Notes: a model not told the origin generated them from the sequence alone. Positions 1 through 7,534 are shown, counted from the first letter of the stretch. The stretch is 64,000 nucleotides of DNA from Oscillospiraceae bacterium (GCA_015067565.1 SVMF01000007.1:1-64000); one strand, 5' to 3'. Made by a program: numbers and translations.

Positions 1-249
1 GCAATTTGCGGCGATGCCGCACGAATAAGTCGCTATGGCGACTTATTCAGCAGACATCAAATAAGCGATTGCGAACGTATCTCCGATACAGCAAAAAAGC
101 ACTTCAAATGCTTGCTGCGCAAGGCATATTGACTTACATCGCAAACCGAGCTCTACCGTACCATCGTACGCCGACGCGCTCGGTTTGCTCGTCTTGCCGA
201 CTTTTTGAACTCTGTCAGTCTGTCGAAAATCAAGTTTTTCGACAGACTG
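1..249 (-). repeat. Hairpin-chain repeat, copy A (inverted, left end outside window)
   Basis: Positions 62-249 are the reverse complement of the core of copies B (5351-5662) and C (6187-6489), nearly base for base. The core contains a series of inverted repeats: CAGTCTGTCGAAAA with its mate, AGCAAACCGAGC with GCTCGGTTTGC, a small CGTAC/GTACG stem, and AATGCTTGC/GCAAGGCAT. Beyond position 62 the sequence differs from B and C and carries a different hairpin (GAATAAGTCGC / GCGACTTATTC). The outer module has therefore been exchanged. It lies just past the 3' end of the metallophosphoesterase gene. No protein is encoded: the 99-residue ORF here is repeat sequence. Confidence 0.85.
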
Positions 250-280
250 AACGCAAGAGCTCCGCAGAGCTCTTGCGTTC
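250..280 (-). terminator. Hairpin at 3' end of metallophosphoesterase gene
   Basis: A strong stem (AACGCAAGAGCT / AGAGCTCTTGCGTT) begins only a few bases past the stop codon of the minus-strand gene ending at 283. The T-run is on the plus side, so on the minus strand it is an imperfect terminator. It may work better for transcripts coming out of the repeat on the plus strand. Confidence 0.5.
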
Positions 281-282
281 TT

Positions 283-1377
283 TTAGTTTTGCTGAATATC
301 AATGATGACGAACTCGGAGATGGCACCGGTCTTGAACGGAACACCCCAGCCGCAGATGCCCGAGGTGACGATGAAGTCCGTCTGCCCGCGACGCGTGTGG
401 CCGTAGACGAAGTCATTTGCACCGATGAGTTTTCCAAAGATGCCCAAGGGGAAAATGTGACCGCCGTGCGTGTGACCGGAAAGCACCAGATCGACACCTG
501 CGGCCACTTCGCTATCGTAGTCGTTAGGCTGATGATTCAGTACGATGGTGAATTTGTCTGGATCCAGATTTTGTGTCAAGCTGACGATTTCGGCTCGACT
601 TGCCTCGTGGCGATCCTGCCGGCCGACGAGCTGGATGCGCTCTGCGATCAGCGCGACCTCGTCCTGAAGGACGGTGATGCCGCTTTGTATCAGCGCATTG
701 TGCAGCTCAGACGCGTCAAAATCACGGCCGGTCATATAGCCTTTGTCGTGATTGCCGTAAACGAAATAGGTGCCGTAGGTGCTCTCGAGCTCTTGCAGTG
801 CAGCGCAGGCCTGATACAATTCCTCTCGGCTCGTGTCGTCATCCACAAAATCACCGCAAATGACCACAAGATCCGGCTTCGCGGCTTCGATCTTTTCTAG
901 CTCGAGCATAAAACGATCGGCATCGAGGATCTCACCGAGGTGACTGTCTGCGATCAGCGCAATGCGCAGGGACGGAGTTCCGATATCCTTTTGTGTGGAG
1001 ACGGTGTAGTCAGTGCGGTAGACATGGTGCGCAAAATGCCAGCCAAAAGCAAGATAGACGATGGTCAACACGATGGCAATTCCGCCCTCGTAATAGCGCC
1101 GGAAGGCCTTCTTGCGCAGCTTTTTGATCAGACCACCGATAAGCTCGCACAGCGCCCAGAAGATCAGCAGGTGCATAAGAATCGCAACTGCGACTACGGG
1201 CGTCAACAGCAGAAGCAGCGCCAGCGGCAGGCATAAAAGTGCCGAGACCCAACGCACCTTCTTGCGCTCATGCTTGCAGAGCTTCAGCACAAAGCCGAAG
1301 CGGCGAAAACGCGTCATCAGATAGTAAAGGCCGGCCAGACAGATCAGGAGGGCAAAGCCCAAAACGACAATGAACAT
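283..1377 (-). CDS. Membrane-anchored calcineurin-like metallophosphoesterase (YkuE/YaeI type)
   Basis: A 364-residue protein. The first 115 residues hold about four hydrophobic segments. A calcineurin-like phosphoesterase domain starts near residue 136 with the metal-binding series ADSHLG, GDFVDDD, GNHD, NHQP and GHTHGG in the usual order. Enzymes of this group use a two-metal centre to hydrolyse phosphodiesters; YkuE-type proteins act at the outer membrane face on lipid or wall substrates. The substrate here cannot be told. The ATG follows GGGAGA at a normal distance. The gene lies downstream of the sugar kinase, but a terminator hairpin sits directly before its ribosome site, so expression probably depends on read-through. 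Confidence 0.88.
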   Translation of the reverse strand: MFIVVLGFALLICLAGLYYLMTRFRRFGFVLKLCKHERKKVRWVSALLCLPLALLLLLTPVVAVAILMHLLIFWALCELIGGLIKKLRKKAFRRYYEGGIAIVLTIVYLAFGWHFAHHVYRTDYTVSTQKDIGTPSLRIALIADSHLGEILDADRFMLELEKIEAAKPDLVVICGDFVDDDTSREELYQACAALQELESTYGTYFVYGNHDKGYMTGRDFDASELHNALIQSGITVLQDEVALIAERIQLVGRQDRHEASRAEIVSLTQNLDPDKFTIVLNHQPNDYDSEVAAGVDLVLSGHTHGGHIFPLGIFGKLIGANDFVYGHTRRGQTDFIVTSGICGWGVPFKTGAISEFVIIDIQQN

Positions 1378-1387
1378 ACGATTCTCC

Positions 1388-1417
1388 CAAAAAGCTCCGC
1401 CACGAGAGTGGCGGAGC
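1388..1417 (-). terminator. Terminator of PfkB kinase gene, abutting next gene's RBS
   Basis: GGCTCCGCCAC with GTGGCGGAGC forms a GC-rich stem followed on the minus strand by a T-run, directly after the kinase stop codon. The T-run leads straight into the GGGAGA ribosome site of the downstream metallophosphoesterase. This could set a low ratio of the two products. Confidence 0.85.
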
Positions 1418-1425
1418 CGATTTGC

Positions 1426-2349
1426 TTATGACAAATGGATACCGAGCTCCTCAGGCAGGAAACGCGGACAGACATTCTCGGAAGACGTGATGACGGAGGC
1501 CGCCAGCATCGAGCCCATATCGACGGACTCGCGCAGCGTCTTGTTGTAGGTCATGCCGATGGCAACACCGGCACAGAAGGCATCACCGGCACCGGTGGTG
1601 TCCTTCACGATGACCTTACGGGCAGGGCAGATACCCTTGTCACCGTTGCGATCGGCATAGACCGCACCAGCCTCGCCCATGGTGACGATCATGGAGGGGA
1701 TATTTGCGCGGACGACTCTCTCAGAGAGAATCTGGCACATATCCTCGGGGCTTTTGTCTTCGTAATTGTCCAGGAATAAGAGGCTTGCTTCCTTCAGGTT
1801 GCAGATGAAGCAGTCGAAACGCTGCATAAAGTCACGCCGCTCAACGGCAATGCTCATGTTGGAAACAACGGCAAACTTCTTGATGCCGTGCTTGTCGGCC
1901 AGCTCCAGGATCTTCTTGACGATATCCTTATCCAGGTCGACCTCCAGAATGACGGAATCGGCCTTTTCAAAAATTTCGTCGCCCTTTTCCTGCAGCAGCT
2001 CGAGGATGGGGGTCATGTCGGGGCGGACGGAGATGGAGCCTGCAACGTCGCCGTTGTTGTCAAACACGGCCAGCCACGTGCCCATACCGTTCGGACGGGA
2101 TAGGAGGTAATCCACGTTGACCTTGTGCTTGATCAGTTTCTGACGGACGTCAGTACCGATCGGCGTATCATCCACAATGCTTAGATAGGTGGGGCGAAGC
2201 TCAACATTGGCAATGTCCTCGACCACATTTCGAGAAACACCGCCGTGAATGTACTCCACGCGACCGACATTACGTCCGGTCGGAAGGTAAGTACTGTGTG
2301 GGAAACCCTTGATGTCCACAAATGCTGCACCGATGACCAAAATACCCAT
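1426..2349 (-). CDS. PfkB-family carbohydrate (ribokinase/pseudouridine-kinase-like) kinase
   Basis: A 307-residue PfkB fold enzyme. The N-terminal signature is visible as GGVSRN, and the C-terminal ATP/anion-hole signature as DTTGAGDAFCAG, whose aspartate is the catalytic base. Such kinases phosphorylate sugars or nucleosides with ATP. The sequence looks closest to nucleoside/pseudouridine kinases, but I cannot fix the substrate. I chose the ATG at 2349 (GGAGG six bases upstream) over the TTG two codons earlier used by the ORF track. An extended promoter lies 70-100 bases upstream. It is the first gene of a possible two-gene unit with the metallophosphoesterase. Confidence 0.85.
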   Translation of the reverse strand: MGILVIGAAFVDIKGFPHSTYLPTGRNVGRVEYIHGGVSRNVVEDIANVELRPTYLSIVDDTPIGTDVRQKLIKHKVNVDYLLSRPNGMGTWLAVFDNNGDVAGSISVRPDMTPILELLQEKGDEIFEKADSVILEVDLDKDIVKKILELADKHGIKKFAVVSNMSIAVERRDFMQRFDCFICNLKEASLLFLDNYEDKSPEDMCQILSERVVRANIPSMIVTMGEAGAVYADRNGDKGICPARKVIVKDTTGAGDAFCAGVAIGMTYNKTLRESVDMGSMLAASVITSSENVCPRFLPEELGIHLS

Positions 2350-2418
2350 AAGCAACCTCCGATTATTTTTTTATATTAAAACATCCGTAGATATTTTAAT
2401 CAATTTTTTGTTATGGGA

Positions 2419-2447
2419 ATTGTACCACAAGTGCATCTTGAACACAA
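2419..2447 (-). promoter_or_regulatory. Sigma-A-type promoter for PfkB kinase gene
   Basis: On the minus strand TTGTGT is followed after 17 bases by TACAAT, preceded by TGG (extended -10). It points to the kinase start about 70 bases on. Confidence 0.55.
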
Positions 2448-2501
2448 GCCTTTTTTGAAAATTTTATTTTATAAAAATCAGAATTTTTTTCAAAAAAGGG
2501 C

Positions 2502-2530
2502 TTGACAAATTGGAGATAGACTGATATAAT
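2502..2530 (+). promoter_or_regulatory. Consensus promoter of the tRNA-Thr/tRNA-Tyr operon
   Basis: Perfect TTGACA and TATAAT hexamers with a 17-base spacer, ending 19 bases before the first tRNA. Confidence 0.92.
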
Positions 2531-2549
2531 GAGCGAGCGCTGTTGAGGT

Positions 2550-2625
2550 GCCGGTATAGCTCAGTTGGTAGAGCAGCTGATTTGTAATCAGCAGGCCGGG
2601 GGTTCGAGTCCGTCTACCGGCTCCA
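2550..2625 (+). tRNA. tRNA-Thr (UGU)
   Basis: A 76-nt cloverleaf with acceptor arms GCCGGTA/TACCGGC, D-arm AGCTCAGTTGGTAGAGC, anticodon loop TTTGTAA (anticodon TGT), T-arm GGTTCGAGTCC and encoded CCA. It reads ACA and related threonine codons. It is the first gene of a two-tRNA operon. Confidence 0.96.
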
Positions 2626-2647
2626 ATTCCTCAACAGAACTGAATAT

Positions 2648-2732
2648 GGGGGAATTCCCGAGTGGCCAAAGGGGGCAGACTGTAAATCTGTTAGCAATGC
2701 TTTCGGTGGTTCAAATCCACCTTCCCCCACCA
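2648..2732 (+). tRNA. tRNA-Tyr (GUA)
   Basis: An 85-nt class II tRNA with acceptor arms GGGGGAA/TTCCCCC, anticodon loop CTGTAAA (anticodon GTA), a long variable arm, T-arm GGTTCAAATCC and encoded CCA. The long variable arm is normal for bacterial tRNA-Tyr. Co-transcribed with tRNA-Thr 22 bases upstream. Confidence 0.96.
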
Positions 2733-2769
2733 AAAATCGCCGATCTTCGACAGAAGATTGGCGATTTTT
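2733..2769 (+). terminator. Rho-independent terminator of tRNA operon
   Basis: AAATCGCCGATCTT pairs with AAGATTGGCGATTT across a CGACAG loop, followed by a T-run. It begins directly after the CCA of tRNA-Tyr. The 200 bases after it (2770-2975) hold no gene that I can see. Confidence 0.9.
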
Positions 2770-2977
2770 ACTTCTTCACTATTACCTATTCACTCTTCAC
2801 TAAATCCAGCCGGCGATTTTTGGAAAGTAATAAGTAATGTTCAGAAAATACTTTATATTATTATGTTTTTCGAACTTCTGCTCCAGCATATTAACACAAT
2901 AAATCTCAAGAGATTCATTTCGACCAAGCTTGCCAGGCGAAGGAAGACTTCTCATGGATGTATTATGGAATTTGAAA

Positions 2978-3009
2978 GGCGACCATCTGACGATGGCCGC
3001 CTCTTTTTA
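2978..3009. terminator. Terminator hairpin at 3' end of rhomboid-like gene
   Basis: GGCGACCATC with GATGGCCGCC and a TGAC loop, followed by T5 on the plus strand. The minus-strand gene ends at 3007 next to it. It could serve both directions. Confidence 0.6.
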
Positions 3010-3960
3010 TTCCACATGGCTGTGGTTATTGATATGATCTACGCAGTAGCAGAAATACCCCTTGCAGCGAGAGCAATAGCGGAACTCCAGATCGGGACAC
3101 TGCGTATCTGTGCGGCCGCAGACGGTGCATTTGTGACGATAGGGGCGCTGACCCTCGGCATTGCGGTAATTCTTTGCCCAGTCGGGATGGGGCTGCTGTT
3201 GCGGCTGCTGCGCACGGCGAAACTCGTACTGCCGCTTGTTCTGTTTGTACTTTTGCCTGAGTGACGGGAACAAATTTTTGCATTTTCTGCCAAAAAACAG
3301 GAAATAGTTCAAAATGGAAACCCACGGATAGAAGGCGATAAGACAGATGCCAATGATCGTCGTGGTTTCCAACAACGAGAAGAGCGGGGTAAATTCCACG
3401 AAGCTGGAAATTGTGTAGTAAACGCACAGTGCAAGATCCAGCCAGGCAAGCCACTTCATTTTAACCGGGATGATGAAATAGATATACACACGCTCATCCG
3501 GGATAAGGGTTGCAACGGCCAGGAACATGGATAGGTTCAGATAATTGGCATCGGCCACGCGGGGAATTCCGCAGATCCAGTAGATCAGCATAAAATAAAG
3601 ATCAATCAGGAGAATGCCGGAAAAATAGAATATGTTAAAGCGCAGACGCCCCATCACAGCCTCGAGCAGCTTTCCGATCCAATGGTAGAACAGAATGGAG
3701 ATGACAGCACCAAGAATGGGGCCAAAGATGGAGCCGGCCATGCAGGCAAAGGTGAAGATATAGCTGAACAATCTCCAGACTTCACCGTGCGCGATGCTGG
3801 AACTTTTAAAAATGAGCAGCTCCAACAGCGGCAGCTTGAAAAAGAAGTCCATCACAAAAACAACCGCATTGGATGCGCAGATCCAGAACATCAGATTTGG
3901 GATGCCTTTGTTGGCATTTTGATGCAAAAAGGTATTATAGTTTCGTCGCAGCTTACCCAT
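3007..3960 (-). CDS. Rhomboid-like polytopic membrane protein with C-terminal zinc-binding tail
   Basis: A 317-residue membrane protein. An N-terminal hydrophobic half carries HGEVWRLFSYIF, matching the W-R motif in the first loop of rhomboid proteins, and is followed by several transmembrane segments. I see no GxSG serine motif, so it may be a catalytically dead rhomboid relative. After the membrane part comes a Gln/Arg-rich linker near residue 240, then a cysteine-rich tail (CTVCGR, CPDLEFRYCSRC, YFCYCVDH) that looks zinc-binding. The ATG at 3960 follows AAAGGAGG; the ORF track start at 3984 lacks a site. Function unknown. Confidence 0.75.
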   Translation of the reverse strand: MGKLRRNYNTFLHQNANKGIPNLMFWICASNAVVFVMDFFFKLPLLELLIFKSSSIAHGEVWRLFSYIFTFACMAGSIFGPILGAVISILFYHWIGKLLEAVMGRLRFNIFYFSGILLIDLYFMLIYWICGIPRVADANYLNLSMFLAVATLIPDERVYIYFIIPVKMKWLAWLDLALCVYYTISSFVEFTPLFSLLETTTIIGICLIAFYPWVSILNYFLFFGRKCKNLFPSLRQKYKQNKRQYEFRRAQQPQQQPHPDWAKNYRNAEGQRPYRHKCTVCGRTDTQCPDLEFRYCSRCKGYFCYCVDHINNHSHVE

Positions 3961-4046
3961 GATATGCCTCCTTTGGAAATTCAATCTATATTGTATCGGA
4001 TTTTTGCAGCAATGTCTACAAACATTTCATGAATTTTGTCATGTGC

Positions 4047-4075
4047 TTGAAATTTTTTTCCTTCTGTGTTATCAT
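4047..4075 (+). promoter_or_regulatory. Promoter of ahcY
   Basis: TTGAAA and TATCAT with a 17-base spacer, about 30 bases before the ahcY ATG. Confidence 0.75.
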
Positions 4076-4103
4076 ACAAGCAGAATTTTTTGGAGGTAAT
4101 GTT

Positions 4104-5345
4104 ATGAGCAATGTCAGAGATATGTCCCTTGCTGAGTACGGCAGAATGAAGATCGAGTGGGTGCGTGATTTCATGCCTGCACTGGTGGCGATTCGTGAGC
4201 GCTTCGAGCGTGAGAAGCCGTTTGCCGGCAAGAAGATCACCATCTCCATCCATATGGAAGCCAAGACCGCATTTTTGGCGCTGTGTCTGGCGGCAGGTGG
4301 CGCAGAGGTGCACGCAACGGGCTGCAATCCTCTTTCAACACAGGATGATGTGGCGGCCGGCCTGGCTTCGCTGGGCGTTGAGACCTATGCAAAGCATGGT
4401 GTCGATGCGCAGGAATACAAGCAGCTTTTGGTTGAGGCACTGTCCTGCAAGCCCGATCTGGTCATTGACGACGGTGGCGACATCCTCGATACGCTGAACG
4501 AGCATCCGGAGCTGGCGGTCAATATCATTGGCGGCGCAGAGGAGACCACCACGGGCATCCATCGTCTGTATGCCAGAGCGAAGGCAGGTGTGCTGCCCTT
4601 CCCGATGATGAACGTCAATGATGCCAAGTGCAAGCACTATTACGACAACAAGTATGGCACGGGTCAGTCCGTGTGGGATGCCATCATGCACACGACAAAC
4701 CTGCTCGTAGCAGGCAAGACCGTTGTGATCGCGGGCTATGGCTACTGCGGCCGTGGTATTGCGATGCGTGCAAAGGGCATGGGCGCCGATGTGATCGTCA
4801 CCGAGATCGATCCCATCAAGGCTTTGGAGGCCTCCATGGACGGCTGCCGAGTCATGCCGATGGATGAGGCTGCTCCGCAGGGCGACATCTTCATCACCAC
4901 CACCGGCTGTAAGGATGTCATCGTTGGCCGCCATTTCAAGGTCATGAAGCACAATGCTTTCTTGTCCAATGCGGGACACTTCAACGTGGAGGTCAATGCC
5001 GAGGAGCTCGAGGCCATGGCAGTGCGCGTGTTCAAGCGTCGCAACGAGATCGTCGGCTACGAGATGGCCGACGGCCGTGTGCTGAATCTGTTGGCCGAGG
5101 GTCGGTTGGTCAACCTCGCCTCCGGCAACGGACATCCGGCAGAGATCATGGATACGAGCTTCTCTGTGCAGGCTCTTTCGTTGGAGTATATGCTCAAGAA
5201 TGGCGCAAACCTTGATAAGAAGGTCTATGAGGTGCCGCAGGCGATTGATGATGAGGTCTCCCACTTAAAGCTCAATGGTGCAGGTCTGAAGATCGATGCT
5301 TTGACTCCTGTCCAGGAAGCCTACATGGCAGGTTATATCGTATAA
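4104..5345 (+). CDS. ahcY: S-adenosyl-L-homocysteine hydrolase
   Basis: A 413-residue protein spanning the family's full substrate and NAD domains. It splits SAH into adenosine and homocysteine, relieving product inhibition of methyltransferases. Visible family marks are NNKYGTGQS-like text near residue 185 (seen as DNKYGTGQSVWD), the Rossmann loop AGYGYCGRG, SNAGHFNVE and the NLASGNGHPAEIMD block. The ATG follows GGAGGT; the longer ORF start at 4029 is upstream of the promoter and is wrong. It stands alone between its own promoter and a hairpin repeat. The amidohydrolase at 23774 and the phosphorylases at 25091 and 25822 could continue the disposal of SAM by-products. Confidence 0.95.
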   Translation: MSNVRDMSLAEYGRMKIEWVRDFMPALVAIRERFEREKPFAGKKITISIHMEAKTAFLALCLAAGGAEVHATGCNPLSTQDDVAAGLASLGVETYAKHGVDAQEYKQLLVEALSCKPDLVIDDGGDILDTLNEHPELAVNIIGGAEETTTGIHRLYARAKAGVLPFPMMNVNDAKCKHYYDNKYGTGQSVWDAIMHTTNLLVAGKTVVIAGYGYCGRGIAMRAKGMGADVIVTEIDPIKALEASMDGCRVMPMDEAAPQGDIFITTTGCKDVIVGRHFKVMKHNAFLSNAGHFNVEVNAEELEAMAVRVFKRRNEIVGYEMADGRVLNLLAEGRLVNLASGNGHPAEIMDTSFSVQALSLEYMLKNGANLDKKVYEVPQAIDDEVSHLKLNGAGLKIDALTPVQEAYMAGYIV

Positions 5346-5350
5346 GAATT

Positions 5351-5662
5351 GACAACAGCCGCATCGTAAGATGCGGCTGTTGTCTGTCGAAAAACTTGAT
5401 TTTCGACAGACTGACAGAGTTCAAAAAGTCGTCAAGACGAGCAAACCGAGCGCGTCGGCGTACGATGGTACGGTAGAGCTCGGTTTGCGATGTAAGTCAA
5501 AATGCCTTGCGCAGCAAGCATTTGAAGTGCTTTTTTGCTGTATCGGAGATACGTTCGCAATCGCTTATTTGAACACAGATCGCCAACCGCCAAAAATTTG
5601 CATTTTGACGATTGGCGACTTTTTTGACACTCTGAGCCGCATCGTAAGATGCGGCTGTTGTC
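5351..5662 (+). repeat. Hairpin-chain repeat, copy B
   Basis: A 312-bp intergenic element between convergent genes. Both ends are the hairpin AGCCGCATC-GTAA-GATGCGGCT within an inverted flank (GAATTGACAACAGCC at the left, its complement at the right). The inside holds consecutive stems: GTCTGTCGAAAA/TTTTCGACAGAC, GCAAACCGAGC/GCTCGGTTTGC, AATGCCTTGC/GCAAGCATT, GTATC/GATAC, and ATCGCCAACCGCCAAAA with its mate followed by T6. It is nearly identical to copy C 520 bases away in the same orientation. The terminal hairpins probably act as terminators for ahcY and for the 51-residue gene. Confidence 0.88.
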
Positions 5663-5816
5663 AATTCTCTTGCTCGTTGCTTGGGCATGACTTTGCGGCA
5701 TACCAGCCGGCCAAAAATGCGGCACGTGCCAATTGATAGATGGCTTCTTCCGCGTGGTCGTAGTTTTTGCCCTGTAAAAATTCATCCAGAGCCTTCTCGA
5801 AAATGTCAGTTTGCAT
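5661..5816 (-). CDS. 51-residue acidic hypothetical protein
   Basis: A small protein beginning MQTDIFEKALDEF and ending in QEN. I do not recognise a family. The composition is amphipathic and helical, and one central stretch (AIYQLARAAFLAGWYAA) is hydrophobic enough to pack in a protein interface. The ATG at 5816 has GAGGTG in front of it; the 136-residue ORF in the track runs back through the divergent regulator's promoter and is not real. The stop codon overlaps the terminal hairpin of repeat B. It is transcribed divergently from the XRE regulator across an operator-like region, so the two probably form one regulated module. Confidence 0.6.
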   Translation of the reverse strand: MQTDIFEKALDEFLQGKNYDHAEEAIYQLARAAFLAGWYAAKSCPSNEQEN

Positions 5817-5840
5817 TTTGATCACCTCGAAACACAGATT

Positions 5841-5895
5841 GTATTGTATTTTAACACATTTCTTTGAAAAATACAATACAGTATGCGTAAATACG
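5841..5895. promoter_or_regulatory. Divergent operator region of XRE module
   Basis: Two inverted repeats lie between the divergent 51-residue gene and the XRE gene. GTATTGTATTTT (5841) pairs with AAAATACAATAC (5868), and GCGTAAATACGC (5884) is a perfect 12-base palindrome. XRE proteins usually bind such repeats and repress their own promoter, so these are the likely operators. Confidence 0.6.
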
Positions 5896-5954
5896 CACAA
5901 TGCGTTGTTAAATATTTGCGTGATTTTGACTACAATAGATACGAGGTGGTCAAA

Positions 5955-6179
5955 GTGGACAAACATCATGACGATTATGTACAAATCGGTTTGAATATTA
6001 TGCGTTTTCGCAAGGAAAGAGGATTGACGCAGGAGCAGCTTGCAGATATGGTTGGTTACACGCAGAATCACATTCAGCGTGTGGAGACGGCAGTTTCAAA
6101 ACCCACGGTTGGTCTGCTGCTTGACCTGTCAAGGACATTGAACATTCCGATCGAACGATTGATGGAAATACGCAAATAA
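5955..6179 (+). CDS. Small XRE-family HTH transcriptional regulator
   Basis: A 74-residue protein that is almost entirely a Cro/C1-type helix-turn-helix: IMRFRKERGLTQEQLADMVG, then the recognition helix YTQNHIQRVETA and the closing segment KPTVGLLLDLSRTLNIPIERL. I start it at the GTG at 5955, which has GAGGTGG seven bases upstream. The ATG at 5883 used by the ORF track lies within the palindromic operator. Sits divergently from the 51-residue gene, and both are enclosed by repeats B and C. It probably represses its own divergent promoter. Confidence 0.85.
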   Translation: MDKHHDDYVQIGLNIMRFRKERGLTQEQLADMVGYTQNHIQRVETAVSKPTVGLLLDLSRTLNIPIERLMEIRK

Positions 6180-6186
6180 AAATGAA

Positions 6187-6489
6187 CAGCCGCATCGTAA
6201 GATGCGGCTGCAGTCTGTCGAAAAACTTGTTTTTCGGCAGACTGTCAGAGTTCAAAAAGTCGTCAAGACGAGCAAACCGAGCGCGTCGGCGTACGATGGT
6301 ACGGTAGAGCTCGGTTTGCGATGTAAGTCAAAATGCCTTGCGCAGCAAGCATTTGAAGTGCTTTTTTGCTGTATCGGAGATACGTTCGCAATCGCTTAAT
6401 TGAACACAGATCGCCAACCGCCAAAAAATTGCATTTTGACGATTGGCGACTTTTTTGACACTCTGCAGCCGCATCGTAAGATGCGGCTG
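6187..6489 (+). repeat. Hairpin-chain repeat, copy C
   Basis: A 303-bp element with the same order of stems as copy B and very few base differences (for example TTTTCGGCAGAC in place of TTTTCGACAGAC). The terminal hairpin CAGCCGCATC-GTAA-GATGCGGCTG is at both ends. It lies between the 3' ends of the convergent XRE and glycosyltransferase genes. The ORFs in the track at 6202 and 6400 are repeat sequence or antisense. Confidence 0.88.
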
Positions 6490-6492
6490 TTG

Positions 6493-7473
6493 TTATTTTC
6501 CGAGGAGCTTTTTGATCCTGAAAATGGCATTGACCGTGCGGTAGCGCTTCTTGAGCAGGAGCTTGTAGATCAATCGCTTGTTCTTATCGAGCAGGGGCAG
6601 ATGCTTGTTTTCGCGGAAGTCGGGGAATTTTTTCTCCATATACTGCCTGAAATCGTTTACGAGATGGTGCTTGCGGTCAATCTGCAAAACACGCACCGTT
6701 GCAGCAATCAGCAGGTGCTCAATGGCCAGGAAGGTCAGCTCGTTGCGGTAAGTATCATAGAGCTTTTGCTCACGGAACCACGAGAGAATGTCGTCGAAAG
6801 CGTAGAGGATCTCTACATTGCGCTCTGAATTCTTGTTGTTCATGGCGCTGCCTTCCCGCTGCAGATAGTGGTAATACGGCTGCGGCAGGCGGATGACGGT
6901 CTTGGCCATAGCGTTGACCTTCGTCACGACACGAATATCCTCGTACCAGACGCGGCTGGCAAATTCGATGTTTTCGAACAGAGACTTTTTATATGCACGG
7001 TTCCACGGAGCCATGATGCCGAAAAACAGCTCGGGTGTGGATGCGGCATTGCAAGGCTTTCTGACCTCGACCAGCTCGTGCAGCTCACCATTTTTGACAC
7101 CGTCCTTTTCTACGTGTGCACCGAAAAGATACAGATCTGCGTGCGTTTTTTCAATCTCGGTAGCCAGATCGGACAAGAGCGTGTCATCGAGGTAATCGTC
7201 TCCGTCGACGAAGAGCAGATATTCGCCCTTGGCCAGCGCGATGCCGTGGTTTCTTGCGGCACCTGCACCGCCGTTGGGTTGATGGATCGCACGGATGAGC
7301 GCAGGATGGCGCGTGGCATAATCATCAATGAGCTTGCCGCTGCCGTCAGGGGAGCCGTCATCGATCAGAAGCAGCTCGAAATCCCGGCACTTCTGTGCCA
7401 GCACGGACTCGATGCATTTGGGAAGGTATTGCTCGATCTTGTAGATCGGAACGATCAGACTAAAGGTAGGCAT
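6493..7473 (-). CDS. Family 2 glycosyltransferase
   Basis: A 326-residue GT-A fold enzyme. It opens with FSLIVPIYKIEQYLPKCIES, then has the nucleotide-binding FELLLIDDGSPDGSG, the NGGAGAARNHG motif and the metal-binding LFVDGDDYL. These transfer a sugar from a nucleotide donor to a lipid or polysaccharide acceptor on the cytoplasmic side. The C-terminal third is basic and not membrane-spanning. The ATG follows AGGAGG. It has its own promoter inside the end of dpaB, so it is probably independent of the sporulation genes. The acceptor is unknown. Confidence 0.9.
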   Translation of the reverse strand: MPTFSLIVPIYKIEQYLPKCIESVLAQKCRDFELLLIDDGSPDGSGKLIDDYATRHPALIRAIHQPNGGAGAARNHGIALAKGEYLLFVDGDDYLDDTLLSDLATEIEKTHADLYLFGAHVEKDGVKNGELHELVEVRKPCNAASTPELFFGIMAPWNRAYKKSLFENIEFASRVWYEDIRVVTKVNAMAKTVIRLPQPYYHYLQREGSAMNNKNSERNVEILYAFDDILSWFREQKLYDTYRNELTFLAIEHLLIAATVRVLQIDRKHHLVNDFRQYMEKKFPDFRENKHLPLLDKNKRLIYKLLLKKRYRTVNAIFRIKKLLGK

Positions 7474-7503
7474 ATGCTGTCCTCCTGTGTGCTTGATGCT
7501 TCT

Positions 7504-7532
7504 ATTATACCTTCCCGAACGGAAAAATGCAA
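7504..7532 (-). promoter_or_regulatory. Promoter of the glycosyltransferase gene
   Basis: On the minus strand TTGCAT, 17 bases, TATAAT. It starts only 3 bases past the dpaB stop codon. Confidence 0.75.
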
Positions 7533-7534
7533 GC

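Noticed and set aside
2770-2975. Text resembling intergenic repeats (ATTACCTATTCACTCTTCAC)
   Set aside because: Only one copy is in the window, so it cannot be shown to be a repeat here.
5371-5736. ORFs of 60-120 residues inside repeats A, B and C (also 6..305, 6202..6399)
   Set aside because: They follow the hairpin sequence in whichever frame happens to be open, differ between copies and have no ribosome site.
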